Positions 27,384 to 36,485 of a stretch of DNA of 64,000 bases are shown piece by piece (positions within the stretch are counted from its first letter, which is position 1; every line of letters begins with the position of its first letter). The stretch lies in assembly GCF_018861145.1 (NCBI RefSeq), contig NZ_JAHKQT010000007.1, positions 1 to 64,000 of the forward strand, given 5' to 3'. The notes under the pieces are model-generated. The model ran no database searches, had not been told where the DNA came from, and worked only from the letters and a program-made list of their open reading frames with translations. The position numbers and the translations under genes were made by a program. Source of the stretch: Poseidonibacter lekithochrous. Lineage in GTDB: Bacteria > Campylobacterota > Campylobacteria > Campylobacterales > Arcobacteraceae.

Positions 27384-27701
27384 TTACGCCTCTAATTCTC
27401 TATAATTATTTTTAACAATTGCTTCTTTTCTTTCTTTTGCTTCTTCTGATAATTTAGCAAATTTGAATTCTTTCTTATCTGCTACATATATTGCAAAGTC
27501 TGGACATGCTAATTCGCAATCCGTACAACCAATACAAGAATCAGGATTAGCAACTTTTATCATTGATCCTAATGTTGAATGAACTTCTTGTCTCATTACA
27601 AGTACACCAGCTGGACAAACAGATACACATTTATCACATGCTTTACATCTATCTTCATTTACCCAAACAGGTGTGTTTGCAGGAGCTTCCATATTAGACA
27701 T
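27384..27701 (-). CDS. oorD: 2-oxoglutarate:acceptor oxidoreductase, delta ferredoxin subunit
   Basis: A 105-residue protein with two 4Fe-4S motifs of the ferredoxin type: CKACDKCVSVCPAG and CIGCTDCELACPD. First gene of the operon. It carries electrons from the TPP site to the acceptor. The 297-bp stretch upstream (27702-27998) is AT-rich, shared with the divergent methyltransferase gene, and must hold the oor promoter; I could not pick a convincing -10 for it. Confidence 0.93.
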   Translation of the reverse strand: MSNMEAPANTPVWVNEDRCKACDKCVSVCPAGVLVMRQEVHSTLGSMIKVANPDSCIGCTDCELACPDFAIYVADKKEFKFAKLSEEAKERKEAIVKNNYRELEA

Positions 27702-27998
27702 AATTTCCCCTTAAATTTTTTATTTATCAATATTTGAATAAACTCAATTATTATGAGTGAATAATAACCTATAATACATCTAAAGAATGAGTAAAACTTT
27801 CATTTCATAAAGCTAATTTTTCTCTTGTTACATTTTGCTACACTGTAGCTATAAAGTGTATTTAAAGTGTCTTTAAAACTATGATTAAACTTAAAGATAA
27901 TTATTAGTATTTAAGTAAAAGAATGTATTAACTTTATTGCTTAAAACATATATAGGGTAATCTTAGATACAATATTAAAAATATATAAAGGAAAATAC

Positions 27999-28712
27999 TT
28001 GGTTTTATATCAACCAATGGATGGTTATTGTTATAATAGTGATACACATTTCTTATATAATTTCATCTTTTTAAATATGCAAAAATTTAAGAATGTAAGA
28101 GGTGAACTTTTAGATATTGGAAGTGGCAGTGGAATACTAGGTTTGCTAGTTTCTAGAGAATATCCTAACTTAAATTTGAATCAGTGTGAACTTCAAAAAA
28201 CTTTTCAATTTTTTTCTTTAAAAAACTCAGAAACAAATAGTCAAAAAACGAATTTATACAAAGGTTCCTTTTTACGAACAGAATTTGAAAAAAAGTTTGA
28301 TATGTGTATTTCAAATCCACCTTTTTATCATTCAAGTGTAATAAAAAGTGAAAATGAAAATCTTAAAATAGCAAGATACAATGATTCTTTGCCATTAGAA
28401 GATTTTATACGAAGAAGTGCTCAAGTGCTTAAAAACTCTGGGAAATTATTCTTCTGTTACGATGTGAAACAAATTAATGAAATACTATTGTTTTTAAATA
28501 AATACAAACTTAATTTAGAAGCTTTACAATTTGTTCATCCTAAAGATCAAAAGGATGCAACATTGATTTTAGTATATGCTAGAAAAGACTCAAAATCTTT
28601 AACAAAAATATTAAAACCATTATTTGTTTTTGATGGAGTAGAATTTACTGATGAAGTTAAAAAAATATATGAAAAATCTCAAACACATAGTATAAAGGTA
28701 GATATTGAGTAA
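27999..28712 (+). CDS. TrmN6-like adenine-N6 methyltransferase
   Basis: A 237-residue Rossmann methyltransferase starting at TTG 27999 with AAAGGA upstream. DIGSGSGILGLL is the SAM-binding loop and CISNPPFYHS is the NPPF/Y catalytic motif of N6-adenine and N5-glutamine methyltransferases. Size and motif spacing fit the tRNA1(Val) adenine-37-N6 methyltransferase (YfiC/TrmN6) group. The following YkgJ-like gene overlaps by 8 bases. The substrate is not proven. Confidence 0.8.
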   Translation: MVLYQPMDGYCYNSDTHFLYNFIFLNMQKFKNVRGELLDIGSGSGILGLLVSREYPNLNLNQCELQKTFQFFSLKNSETNSQKTNLYKGSFLRTEFEKKFDMCISNPPFYHSSVIKSENENLKIARYNDSLPLEDFIRRSAQVLKNSGKLFFCYDVKQINEILLFLNKYKLNLEALQFVHPKDQKDATLILVYARKDSKSLTKILKPLFVFDGVEFTDEVKKIYEKSQTHSIKVDIE

Positions 28713-29088
28713 TTTAATTAAAAAAGAGGGCTTTGATTATGCCTTTGAAGCAAGTGCATGCGATACTTGCGCAGGCAACTGTTGTATTGGCGAAAGTGGT
28801 TATATATGGATTACAATTCAAGAAATTAATTTCTTAGCGAAACACTTAAATATTAGCCAAGAAGAGTTAAGAGAACAATATTTAAACAAAATAGGTTATA
28901 AATACAGTATAAAAGAGGTAAAATTAGCAGAAGATAATTTTGCATGTATGTTTTTTGATTTAGAAAAAAGACAATGCTCTGTTTATGAGGCTAGACCAAC
29001 ACAATGTCGTACTTTCCCTTTTTGGGATTATTTTAAAGAAAATGTAGAAGAGGTTTATAAAGAGTGTCCAGCTATAAGAACTATTTAG
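28705..29088 (+). CDS. YkgJ-family cysteine-cluster protein
   Basis: A 127-residue protein with eight cysteines in the YkgJ pattern: ACDTCAGNCCIG at residues about 17-29, a central single Cys, and CSVYEARPTQCRTFPFWDY near the end. The family is thought to bind zinc or an Fe-S cluster; activity is unknown. The start is TTG 28705 within the methyltransferase end. The next gene begins inside its 3' end. Confidence 0.85.
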   Translation: MSNLIKKEGFDYAFEASACDTCAGNCCIGESGYIWITIQEINFLAKHLNISQEELREQYLNKIGYKYSIKEVKLAEDNFACMFFDLEKRQCSVYEARPTQCRTFPFWDYFKENVEEVYKECPAIRTI

Positions 29089-30386
29089 TTACAAGTGCTT
29101 TAGTATTTATATTAGCAGGTTGTAATAATAACTCACTAACAACACCAACAAATAAATCAACAATAAATAATGCACATTTTAAAAAGCAAGATGTAAAATA
29201 CTTTAACTTAGAAAATGAATATATAATGTATGCATTAGAATATGAATCTCAACAAAAATTTGAATCTTCTCGTGAAATATATTTAAAACTTTTTGAAAAT
29301 ACAAATAATCATGAATATTTAGTAAACTATTTAAATTTATCTTTTATATTAAAAGATTATGAAAATGTAAAGAAATATGCAGTTTCAAATTTGATAGAAA
29401 ATATAAAACAAGAAGAAATGATTTTAAAGCTTTATACTCTTTCATTATTAAAACTTAATGAAAAAGAAGAGACTATTATAAATGCAAAGAAATTAGTAAA
29501 TAAATTCTATCATAAAAGTAATCACACTTTATTAGCTAGTATTTATTTAGATTTAAAAGAGTATAAATTAGCATTAAAAGAGTTTGAAAAAGCCTATGAA
29601 ATTGATAAATCAATAGAAACTTTACAAACAATAACTAGTATTCAATACTATTATACAGAAGAAAAAGAAAAATCAAAGAGTACGATGCTTAATTATATAG
29701 AGAGAAATTCTTATCCTTTTACTTTATCTTTACAGCTTTTATCGTTTTATGAAAAAGACAAAGAAAAAGATAAAATTACACCTCTTTTAGAAACTATGTA
29801 TTTTACATATAAAAAAACAAATAAAGAGCCAATACTTACAAAAACTCAAGATTTATTGATTAAATATTTGGCAAATGAAGATAAAGATAAAGCAATACTA
29901 TTTTTAGAAAAAAATAATATTGAAAGTACTATCTTATTAGATTTATATAAGAATACAAATAAATTAACTAAAGCTAATTTATTATTAGATAAATTGTATA
30001 AAAAAACAAATAACTTGGACTACTTAGGGCAACAAGCAATTATAGAATTTGAAATGGCGAAAAATAAACAGATGGTTTTACCTAATGTTATTTCAAAATT
30101 TGATAAAGTATTAAAAAAAATTTCAAATCCAATTTATGAGAATTATTTAGCTTATATTTTAATTGATTATGATTTAGATATTAAAAGAGGATTATCTCTT
30201 GTTAAAAAGGCATTAATTTTAGAACCAGATAATCTAGCTTTTATTGATACTTTAGCATGGGGATTTTATAAAAATAAAGATTGTAAAAATGCATATATAC
30301 AGATGAAAAAAGTTGTTGATAGTGTAGGATTAGATGATGATGAAATTAAATTACATTGGGAAAAAATTAAGGAGTGTACTAAGTGA
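29064..30386 (+). CDS. TPR-repeat lipoprotein
   Basis: A 440-residue protein starting at GTG 29064, 25 bases inside the YkgJ-like gene. The first 20 residues form a lipoprotein signal with lipobox LAGC (Cys20). The remainder is helical with tetratricopeptide repeats, for example [18 protein letters not shown] and the C-terminal [19 protein letters not shown], which suggest a periplasm-facing scaffold. trpC overlaps its last 4 bases. Confidence 0.8.
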   Translation: MSSYKNYLVTSALVFILAGCNNNSLTTPTNKSTINNAHFKKQDVKYFNLENEYIMYALEYESQQKFESSREIYLKLFENTNNHEYLVNYLNLSFILKDYENVKKYAVSNLIENIKQEEMILKLYTLSLLKLNEKEETIINAKKLVNKFYHKSNHTLLASIYLDLKEYKLALKEFEKAYEIDKSIETLQTITSIQYYYTEEKEKSKSTMLNYIERNSYPFTLSLQLLSFYEKDKEKDKITPLLETMYFTYKKTNKEPILTKTQDLLIKYLANEDKDKAILFLEKNNIESTILLDLYKNTNKLTKANLLLDKLYKKTNNLDYLGQQAIIEFEMAKNKQMVLPNVISKFDKVLKKISNPIYENYLAYILIDYDLDIKRGLSLVKKALILEPDNLAFIDTLAWGFYKNKDCKNAYIQMKKVVDSVGLDDDEIKLHWEKIKECTK

Positions 30387-31174
30387 TATTAGATGAAATT
30401 ATAGAAAGAACAAAAGCAGATTTAGAGATTAGACAAAAAGATATACCTTTAGATTTATTAGGAAGAACATTAGCTTCAAACCCTTTTGCTCCAAGAGATG
30501 TTAAAGCATTTTTAACAGCAACAAAAGAAGAGCCAATTAGAATAATTGCAGAAGTTAAGAAAGCTAGCCCTTCAAAAGGTATAATAAAAGAAAATTTTAA
30601 TCCTATGGAAATTGCACAAGCTTATAGTAATAGTGGTGCAAATGCAATTTCAGTATTAACTGAACCTCATTATTTCCAAGGTAGTTTAGAGTATTTAACT
30701 GCAATTAGAAGATATGTACCAACTCCACTTTTAAGAAAAGATTTTATTGTTGATAAATATCAAATTGTTGAAGCTTTAGTTTATGGTGCAGATTTTATTT
30801 TACTTATTGCAAAAGCATTAGGTACCAAAGAGATGAAAGAATTATACGAGTATGCTTTACATTTAGGTTTAGAAGTTTTAGTTGAAATACATGATAAAGA
30901 AGATTTAACTAAAGCTATTAAATGTGGTGCAAGTATAATTGGAATTAATCATAGAAATCTTGATACATTTGAGATGGATATGGAATTATGTGATAAATTA
31001 ATTCCAATGATTCCAAATGGAAAAATTATTGTTGCAGAATCTGGTGTTTCTAATGTAGATACTATACAAAGATTATCAGGAATTGGTGCTGATGCATTCT
31101 TAATTGGTGAGCATTTTATGAGACAAGTTTCAATAGAAGATGAAGTTAAGAAATTTAAAAACTCTTTGAACTAG
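30383..31174 (+). CDS. trpC: Indole-3-glycerol phosphate synthase, 3' end supplied by the integrated element
   Basis: An intact 263-residue TrpC starting at GTG 30383. [57 protein letters not shown] and VAESGVSN are the substrate and catalytic motifs. The last 164 bases before the final codons (30999-31162) are a perfect copy of 41570-41733. After that the gene ends NSLN here but NALN in the right-hand copy. So the terminal codons and downstream DNA belong to the inserted element, which keeps trpC in frame. The native terminator now lies at 41759. Confidence 0.95.
   Translation: MILDEIIERTKADLEIRQKDIPLDLLGRTLASNPFAPRDVKAFLTATKEEPIRIIAEVKKASPSKGIIKENFNPMEIAQAYSNSGANAISVLTEPHYFQGSLEYLTAIRRYVPTPLLRKDFIVDKYQIVEALVYGADFILLIAKALGTKEMKELYEYALHLGLEVLVEIHDKEDLTKAIKCGASIIGINHRNLDTFEMDMELCDKLIPMIPNGKIIVAESGVSNVDTIQRLSGIGADAFLIGEHFMRQVSIEDEVKKFKNSLN
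30999..31162 (+). repeat. attL: left 164-bp direct repeat (trpC 3' end)
   Basis: Identical base for base, by eye, to 41570-41733. It lies within the trpC reading frame. Flanking sequence differs on both sides. The crossover point is somewhere inside. Confidence 0.9.
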
Positions 31175-31235
31175 GGGCTTGTAGCTATATTTTGTGTATA
31201 AAAATGAAGCTTATAATTTTTTATTAGAAAGCTTC

Positions 31236-31257
31236 TGATACACAATCTGATACACAA
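31236..31257 (+). repeat. Tandem TGATACACAA pair, left end (integrase arm-site candidate)
   Basis: Two direct copies of TGATACACAA two bases apart, 38 bases before the integrase start. The same pair occurs at 41452-41473. A reverse-orientation TTGTGTAT is at 31192-31199. Confidence 0.65.
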
Positions 31258-31294
31258 AATTTATTAATTATACTTTTACTTTTAAAGGTGTAAT

Positions 31295-32491
31295 TTGAAA
31301 AAACTACCAAAGATTAGAATTAAATCAAATGGAACTTTTTATATTAAGTTTAGAGTAGGAACGATTCTTTATCCTTATTTTAAAAAAGAATTTATCACTA
31401 AATCATTTTCTAAAAAATCAAATCATTTTATAAATCTTGAAAGAGCATTAATTTTAAAAAAATATTTGGAGCTAGAAGAACTTGCAAAAAATAGTTTAAT
31501 TGATAAAAAGTACATTGAACATTTAGTTGTAGATTTTAAGATTAATATTTTAAATCAAAAAATTGAAAATAAAAATCTAGATAACTGTAATATTACAATA
31601 TTTAATGCTTATGAAAAGTTCAAAAGATTTTATAACTTAGAACAGATTAAAGAATCAACAAGAAAACAAACTTATGTAACTTTAGATTTATTTATAGAAT
31701 TAATAGGTAAAAATAGATTAATAGAAGAAATAGAACTATATGATTTAATAGGAATAAAATCTAAGCTAGAAAAATTAGGAAATAGAAACTATAAGGAATA
31801 TAAACATTTATCATTAAAAGATTATGTAAAAGTGAAAGATGTACCTATTGAAAAAAGAATAAATGATGGAAGTTTAAAAAGTCATATAAAACATATTAAA
31901 AAGTTTTTTACATTTTGTGTAAAAAATAGAATTATAAAATATAATCCATCAGATAACCTAACTGTAAAAGTTGATTTAGATAAAAAGGATGCATTTACTC
32001 AAGATGAGATAGATAAATTAATAACTATTATAAATGAATATCCTAATGAACTAAAATATCTTTTCTTAATAATCATTTATACAGGTATGAGAAGAAATGA
32101 AGTTTTTAATTCTACTATTAAGCAGTTTGAAGGGATTAGATATTTTGATATAAATGAATCTAAAACAAAAAGTGGAATAAGAAAAATTCCAATACATTCT
32201 AAAATAGATTTTATTTCTAATTATATGTTTGAAGGAGCAAAACAAATTACAAATTCAGTAAATTTTGGTGCAATATTTAACAAAAAGATTAAAACATTAG
32301 TTACAACAGATAAAAGAAAAACATTACATTCAATAAGACATTATGTTGCCACAAAGTTAAAAAGAACCTCAGCAAGTGATTCAATGATTAAAACAATATT
32401 AGGTCATAGTGAAAATGATACTTTAAATACCATTTATGCAAAAGAGGGTTATAGCTTAAAACAGATTAAAGAGGTGATAGAATATTTGTGA
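31295..32491 (+). CDS. Tyrosine recombinase / integrase of the trpC element
   Basis: A 398-residue phage-type integrase starting at TTG 31295 with AAAGGTG upstream. The N-terminal region (about 1-60) is basic and could be the arm-binding domain. The catalytic set is visible: Arg266 (YTGMRRNEV), His345-x-x-Arg348 (LHSIRHYVATKL), His371 (LGHSENDT) and nucleophile Tyr381 (NTIYAKEGY). It sits directly beside attL and reads into the element, the usual layout for site-specific integrases. Tandem TGATACACAA repeats near both element ends are likely arm sites. No excisionase was recognised, although one of the small proteins could serve. Confidence 0.93.
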   Translation: MKKLPKIRIKSNGTFYIKFRVGTILYPYFKKEFITKSFSKKSNHFINLERALILKKYLELEELAKNSLIDKKYIEHLVVDFKINILNQKIENKNLDNCNITIFNAYEKFKRFYNLEQIKESTRKQTYVTLDLFIELIGKNRLIEEIELYDLIGIKSKLEKLGNRNYKEYKHLSLKDYVKVKDVPIEKRINDGSLKSHIKHIKKFFTFCVKNRIIKYNPSDNLTVKVDLDKKDAFTQDEIDKLITIINEYPNELKYLFLIIIYTGMRRNEVFNSTIKQFEGIRYFDINESKTKSGIRKIPIHSKIDFISNYMFEGAKQITNSVNFGAIFNKKIKTLVTTDKRKTLHSIRHYVATKLKRTSASDSMIKTILGHSENDTLNTIYAKEGYSLKQIKEVIEYL

Positions 32492-32611
32492 GAATTAAAA
32501 ATTTAAGAAAAAGATCTGTATTTATAAATAATTTAGATAAATAATAATAATATAAATATTATTTGTAGTTTTTTACAATGATTAATGATTTTTAATAAAA
32601 AAAGGAAAAAT

Positions 32612-34363
32612 ATGGGTTTTTTTAGTAAATTATTTGGGAGAAATCAATCATCAAATAAAACTGAGAATGTAGTAGAGGATAAACAAGAAATAAAAGAGGT
32701 ACTTTCATCAAACAGAACTAAAAATGATGAGAATATTATAGATGATGAACCTGAAGTAAAAACAGTACCGTTAGATACTATACTTGATGAAAAAATAGAA
32801 TATTTATTAGAAAAAAAGAATGTTTTCTTTCAGGAAATCGAAACACTTGTAGAAGAAAAGAAAGAACTAACTATTGAAAATTGGAATATTTTTATTATAG
32901 ATTTTTTTCAAAAGTGTAATGTAGCTGTTCCATTAAATAATATTGATGAAAGATTTGATTTTATTAATAAAGTTAATGAAAAAATTCATGAATATGCTAT
33001 CAATAAAATTTTTGAAGAAATTAAAGTACAATTTTTAGAAGAAATAGATAAGCATATAAAGGTACTAGCAAAAAAATTTAATATATTAGTTTATCAAAAT
33101 GATTATGGAGATTATCAATTTGATAATTGGTATAAGGAATTAGATTACTTTTATAGTAGATATTCTATAGATTTAAGTTTATTTGATGAAAGTAAATTGA
33201 ATGAACTTTATAATGTTGCTACGGAAAAGGTTTTAAGATATTTAGAGCAAGAAGATTTAACTGATAAATTAGTTTTTGATGAAAATATGTCACCTACAGA
33301 CTATGAATATTTTTGTGCTGATATATTAAAATCAAATGGTTTAGATGCAAGAGTGACAAAAGCTTCAGGAGACCAAGGTGCAGATGTAATTGTTTATGAT
33401 AAAAATAATCTAGCAATTGTAGTTATTCAATGTAAGTTATACAGTAACCCAGTTGGAAATAAAGCTGTACAAGAAATATATAGTGCAAAACAACATTATG
33501 GAGCAAGTAGAGCTATTGTTGTAACTAATAATACTTTTACTAAATCAGCCCGACAATTAGCAAATAGTACAAAAGTAGAATTACTACATCATGAAGATTT
33601 ATATGATTTAGTTGAGAAATTGCCTATTTCAACTAATACAAATCAAGTTGACAATTATTTTAATGAAGATTTTGTAGAATTGATGAAACCTATTTTAGAA
33701 GGTTTAGTTACTACAAATTATTTTATACTTGTGAATCATTATATTGAAAGTAATGATTATTCAATATTAAATAATTATTTTAAAAAGTTCTTTATCTCTA
33801 TAAATGCTTCACATTTTGATAATAATGAGACAATAGAATCAATTGTCAACTCTAAACAATATAAAGATTTAGAGTTATTTTTTAAAATACAAATATTTCA
33901 TAAGTTAGTGTTTATATTATTTGCTCCAATATTAAAATTATTTTATGACAAACTTAATGAAGAAAATACAAAGAGTAAAATTCATGAACTTATTAAAAGT
34001 AATATTTTAAAAGAATTAAAAAATGTTAATTTAATTAATGATATTGATGAAAAAATAAATGAGTCATTAAATATTTTATTTACTGATGAAAGTACTATTC
34101 TTTATGCAGTAATTAATTACATCCATTTTAATATATATACAAAAAATCCAGAGTTATTTTTAAAAGTAAAAAATTATTCAGATACGGAATGGAAAAATAT
34201 ATTAATATCAAAATCAAAAGAAATATTAAAAAATGAATTTTCATACTTAGATTTTCCAGATACAGATGATAATATTTTAATAATAAACTTTTCTCAATGG
34301 CATCAGTATTTAACAAGTGATGAAAAATCAAAATTGATAATTACAGAAGATGATTTACAGTAG
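32612..34363 (+). CDS. Mrr-like restriction endonuclease-domain protein
   Basis: 583 residues from ATG 32612, chosen over 32585 because AAAGGAAAAAT precedes it. It begins MGFFSKLFGR, a possible amphipathic membrane or clamp-binding helix. Residues about 235-335 are an Mrr-type nuclease core: MSPTDYEYFCADIL, GDQGADVIVYD with Asp258, VVIQCKLYSNPVGN with the Gln273-x-Lys275 motif, and YGASRAIVVTNN. Flanking N- and C-terminal regions are helical and unlike known domains. Mrr-domain proteins cut modified or foreign DNA as type IV restriction or anti-phage factors. A defence role as element cargo is likely but not shown. Confidence 0.82.
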   Translation: MGFFSKLFGRNQSSNKTENVVEDKQEIKEVLSSNRTKNDENIIDDEPEVKTVPLDTILDEKIEYLLEKKNVFFQEIETLVEEKKELTIENWNIFIIDFFQKCNVAVPLNNIDERFDFINKVNEKIHEYAINKIFEEIKVQFLEEIDKHIKVLAKKFNILVYQNDYGDYQFDNWYKELDYFYSRYSIDLSLFDESKLNELYNVATEKVLRYLEQEDLTDKLVFDENMSPTDYEYFCADILKSNGLDARVTKASGDQGADVIVYDKNNLAIVVIQCKLYSNPVGNKAVQEIYSAKQHYGASRAIVVTNNTFTKSARQLANSTKVELLHHEDLYDLVEKLPISTNTNQVDNYFNEDFVELMKPILEGLVTTNYFILVNHYIESNDYSILNNYFKKFFISINASHFDNNETIESIVNSKQYKDLELFFKIQIFHKLVFILFAPILKLFYDKLNEENTKSKIHELIKSNILKELKNVNLINDIDEKINESLNILFTDESTILYAVINYIHFNIYTKNPELFLKVKNYSDTEWKNILISKSKEILKNEFSYLDFPDTDDNILIINFSQWHQYLTSDEKSKLIITEDDLQ

Positions 34364-34441
34364 AGTACATTTTAATATTTTGTAATTATAAACGACCGTT
34401 TAATATTGTCTTATTGTAAAGTTTATATAGTTGTTTTAAGC

Positions 34442-34470
34442 TTGACAAATTAGTAAAGTTTAGTTAAAAT
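34442..34470 (+). promoter_or_regulatory. Consensus sigma-70 promoter of the serine recombinase gene
   Basis: TTGACA at 34442-34447, 17-bp spacer, TAAAAT at 34465-34470, 30 bases before the start codon. A -35 this good is unusual in this AT-rich genome. Confidence 0.7.
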
Positions 34471-34499
34471 TACATATATAAACTTACAAAGGTTAGAAA

Positions 34500-35117
34500 A
34501 TGAATAAAATTATAGGATATTGTAGAGTTTCAACAGATGTTCAAACAACAGAAAACCAAAGAAGAGAAATATTAGATTATGTTCATTCTAAAAATCTAAC
34601 GATTGATGAGATTATTGAAGTAACTATTAGTTCAAGAAAAAATACAAAAGATAGAGAAATTGATAAAACATTATTAAAACTTGAAAGAGGAGATACTTTA
34701 ATAGTAACTAAGCTTGATAGATTAGGAAGAAGTACAATAGAAGTTTTAAAAATCATTGAAGAACTAAAAGAGAAAGGTATTATCTTACAAATTATAAAAG
34801 ATAGTATTGTTGTTGATGATAATAATACAAATCCTATTAATACAATGATGCTAACTTTACTTAGTGGTTTTGCTCAAATGGAAAGAGATTTTATAAGTGA
34901 AAGAACAAAATCAGCACTTGCACAAAGAAAAGCTCAAGGAGTAAAATTAGGAAGAAAAAAAGGTCAAATAGTAAAATCAAAATTTGATGAACATAAGGAG
35001 AAAATAGAAGAGTTATTATCTTATGGTGTACCTATTAGTAAAATTGTAAATCAAATAGGAATAGGAACAAGACAAAGTTTAACTACATATATAAACACAC
35101 GAGGATTAAAGAAATAG
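34500..35117 (+). CDS. Serine recombinase, resolvase/invertase family
   Basis: A 205-residue small serine recombinase. IGYCRVSTDVQ gives catalytic Ser11. LIVTKLDRLGRST and GFAQMERDFISERTKSALAQRKAQG are the conserved catalytic and E-helix segments. A C-terminal helix-turn-helix (YGVPISKIVNQIGIGTRQSL) binds DNA. It resembles Pin/Hin and plasmid-type resolvases. In this element it could resolve dimers of a replicating circle or invert a segment. No res or inverted crossover site was recognised, though the 136-bp stretch upstream is the natural place for one. Confidence 0.93.
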   Translation: MNKIIGYCRVSTDVQTTENQRREILDYVHSKNLTIDEIIEVTISSRKNTKDREIDKTLLKLERGDTLIVTKLDRLGRSTIEVLKIIEELKEKGIILQIIKDSIVVDDNNTNPINTMMLTLLSGFAQMERDFISERTKSALAQRKAQGVKLGRKKGQIVKSKFDEHKEKIEELLSYGVPISKIVNQIGIGTRQSLTTYINTRGLKK

Positions 35118-35184
35118 GGGGGAGCTATGCCCCAAAGAGGTCTATTGTAAAAGGTTTTACTATTGAGTCTATAATTTTAAAAGC

Positions 35185-35448
35185 CTAAATACCTTTAAAA
35201 AACTCATTTATATCAACTTCTAAAACATCAGCAATTTTTACTAAATGTTCAATATTAAAATGTTTGTTTTTTATACAAAGCTCAGCCATAGAAACTGTAC
35301 CAACTGCTTTATGACCAATTGCTAAAGATAAGGCTAATTGAGAAACACCCTTTTCTTTTCTAACTCTTTTGACATTTTGTCCAATAGTCTTATATATCTC
35401 TAACATTTTTTCTTTTGTGATTGAAGTGCTGTTATTTTCTAAGTTCAT
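35185..35448 (-). CDS. XRE-family HTH regulator (element repressor candidate)
   Basis: 87 residues from the ATG at 35448; an in-frame extension to 35505 would run through operator-like repeats and is less likely. IGQNVKRVRKEKGVSQLALSLA and VLEVDINEFFKGI are the Cro/CI-type helix-turn-helix frame. It is the only leftward gene of the element. Repeats of ACTATAGG/CCTATAGT occur at 35456-35463, 35471-35478 (ACTATAAG) and 35509-35516 between it and the rightward zinc-ribbon gene, and again at 37374-37382 before the SHOCT gene. It probably represses itself and both of those promoters. Confidence 0.85.
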   Translation of the reverse strand: MNLENNSTSITKEKMLEIYKTIGQNVKRVRKEKGVSQLALSLAIGHKAVGTVSMAELCIKNKHFNIEHLVKIADVLEVDINEFFKGI

Positions 35449-35455
35449 AAAACTA

Positions 35456-35516
35456 CCTATAGTAAATTTAACTATAAGTGTATACTTAAGTGATAATTCT
35501 CTCAACTAACTATAGG
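35456..35516. promoter_or_regulatory. Operator candidates for the XRE regulator
   Basis: Half-sites CCTATAGT (35456-35463) and ACTATAAG (35471-35478) form an inverted pair with a 7-base spacer, and a third ACTATAGG is at 35509-35516. They lie in the divergent promoter region. Confidence 0.5.
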
Positions 35517-35573
35517 CATATCTTTCTAATTAAGTAGTATTTGTGTAAAATGTAATAATTTATTATTTAAGGA
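35488..35573 (+). repeat. Promoter-region repeat, copy 1 (86 bp)
   Basis: Nearly the same as 37354-37440 along its length, with the exact core AATTCTCTCAACTAACTATA followed by GG and an ATAT. It ends in the ribosome-binding site of the first zinc-ribbon gene. Confidence 0.75.
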
Positions 35574-35578
35574 ATTTG

Positions 35579-36220
35579 ATGAATAAGTGCATTTGTAGGG
35601 GTTGTAGAAAAATTTATGACTGTGATAAAGGTCTTAATGGCTATTGTGAAAGTTGTAAAAATATTAATGATAATGATTCATCAACATTAGAAGAAAAGAA
35701 AAATTTAATAAACAAAAATAATTTAAAACTCATTAAATGTAAGGATTGTGGAAAAGATATTTCAAAAAATGCACAAAGTTGTCCACATTGTGGAAATATT
35801 ATTAAAAAATCAAGTTTATTAGATGGTGTGTTTAAGGCTGTATTAGTGATTATTATGTTTATAACAATTATTTCTATTTTTATAGTATATATAAAAGATG
35901 AAAATAAAGATACAACTTCTAAATATAATAATACATTATTAAAAGAAGAATATAAATCTTCAAGTTATAATGAAATAACTCCTCAAAGAAGATTATTATT
36001 CGCAACTGATTTTGCTGAAAAATTAGAAAAAATGGGAATAGAAATATATTTAGATGATTATGAAAAAGAGTATATTAGATTGAAATCTGCACTTTTTTAT
36101 AATAAACAATTTAGAAATGAATTGTTAACAAATAGTTTTCTTTCAACATTAAGTGATTTAAAGTTTAAGAAACTAACTTTTGATACAGGAACAAAACAAT
36201 ACAACCATTATATAGATTAA
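35579..36220 (+). CDS. Zinc-ribbon single-pass membrane protein of the element
   Basis: 213 residues from ATG 35579. The N-terminus holds a cysteine-rich cluster (Cys4, 6, 9, 15, 23, 26) that may bind metal. A classical zinc ribbon follows (Cys54, Cys57, Cys68, Cys71; CKDCGKDISKNAQSCPHCG). One membrane helix lies at about 84-106, then a soluble helical domain of about 100 residues. It shares its promoter repeat with the SHOCT protein gene. Zinc-ribbon plus membrane helix proteins are common on mobile elements, where surface exclusion or immunity is one possible role. Function is unknown. Confidence 0.7.
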   Translation: MNKCICRGCRKIYDCDKGLNGYCESCKNINDNDSSTLEEKKNLINKNNLKLIKCKDCGKDISKNAQSCPHCGNIIKKSSLLDGVFKAVLVIIMFITIISIFIVYIKDENKDTTSKYNNTLLKEEYKSSSYNEITPQRRLLFATDFAEKLEKMGIEIYLDDYEKEYIRLKSALFYNKQFRNELLTNSFLSTLSDLKFKKLTFDTGTKQYNHYID

Positions 36221-36222
36221 AA

Positions 36223-36459
36223 ATGAATGAAATGTCATATAAAGATGATTTAAGAAGAAAAGAAAATATTAATCAAACCTACAAGATTATAAATTCAACT
36301 AGAGAGTTAGATATTAGAACTAATAACCCTTATTTTGATGTTGAAGCACATTTTTATGATGTAGTAGATGAAAACAATAATTTGATTCAGTCATATGAAG
36401 TAGAAGTTACAACCAAAACTTCTACAGGAAGTGAAACAATAAAAATTAAAAAAATATAG
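36223..36459 (+). CDS. Small hypothetical protein of the element
   Basis: A 78-residue hydrophilic protein starting 2 bases after the zinc-ribbon gene. The second half alternates polar and beta-forming residues (YFDVEAHFYDVVDENNN, then EVEVTTKTSTGSETIKIK), suggesting a small beta-sheet domain. No cysteines, signal or membrane segment. I do not recognise a family. Operon position suggests it works with its neighbours. Confidence 0.6.
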   Translation: MNEMSYKDDLRRKENINQTYKIINSTRELDIRTNNPYFDVEAHFYDVVDENNNLIQSYEVEVTTKTSTGSETIKIKKI

Positions 36460-36485
36460 AGAAAATAATAATAAAAAGGAATAAA

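Noticed and set aside
31236-31257. Short CRISPR-like repeat.
   Set aside because: Only two 10-bp copies, spaced 2 bases apart, without spacers or cas genes.
31163-31300. A tRNA gene as integration target.
   Set aside because: No cloverleaf or TTCRA-type loop is present; the repeats are trpC coding sequence.
35117-35133. GGGG...CCCC hairpin after the serine recombinase.
   Set aside because: The stem is only 4 bp without a T-run, so I do not call it a terminator.
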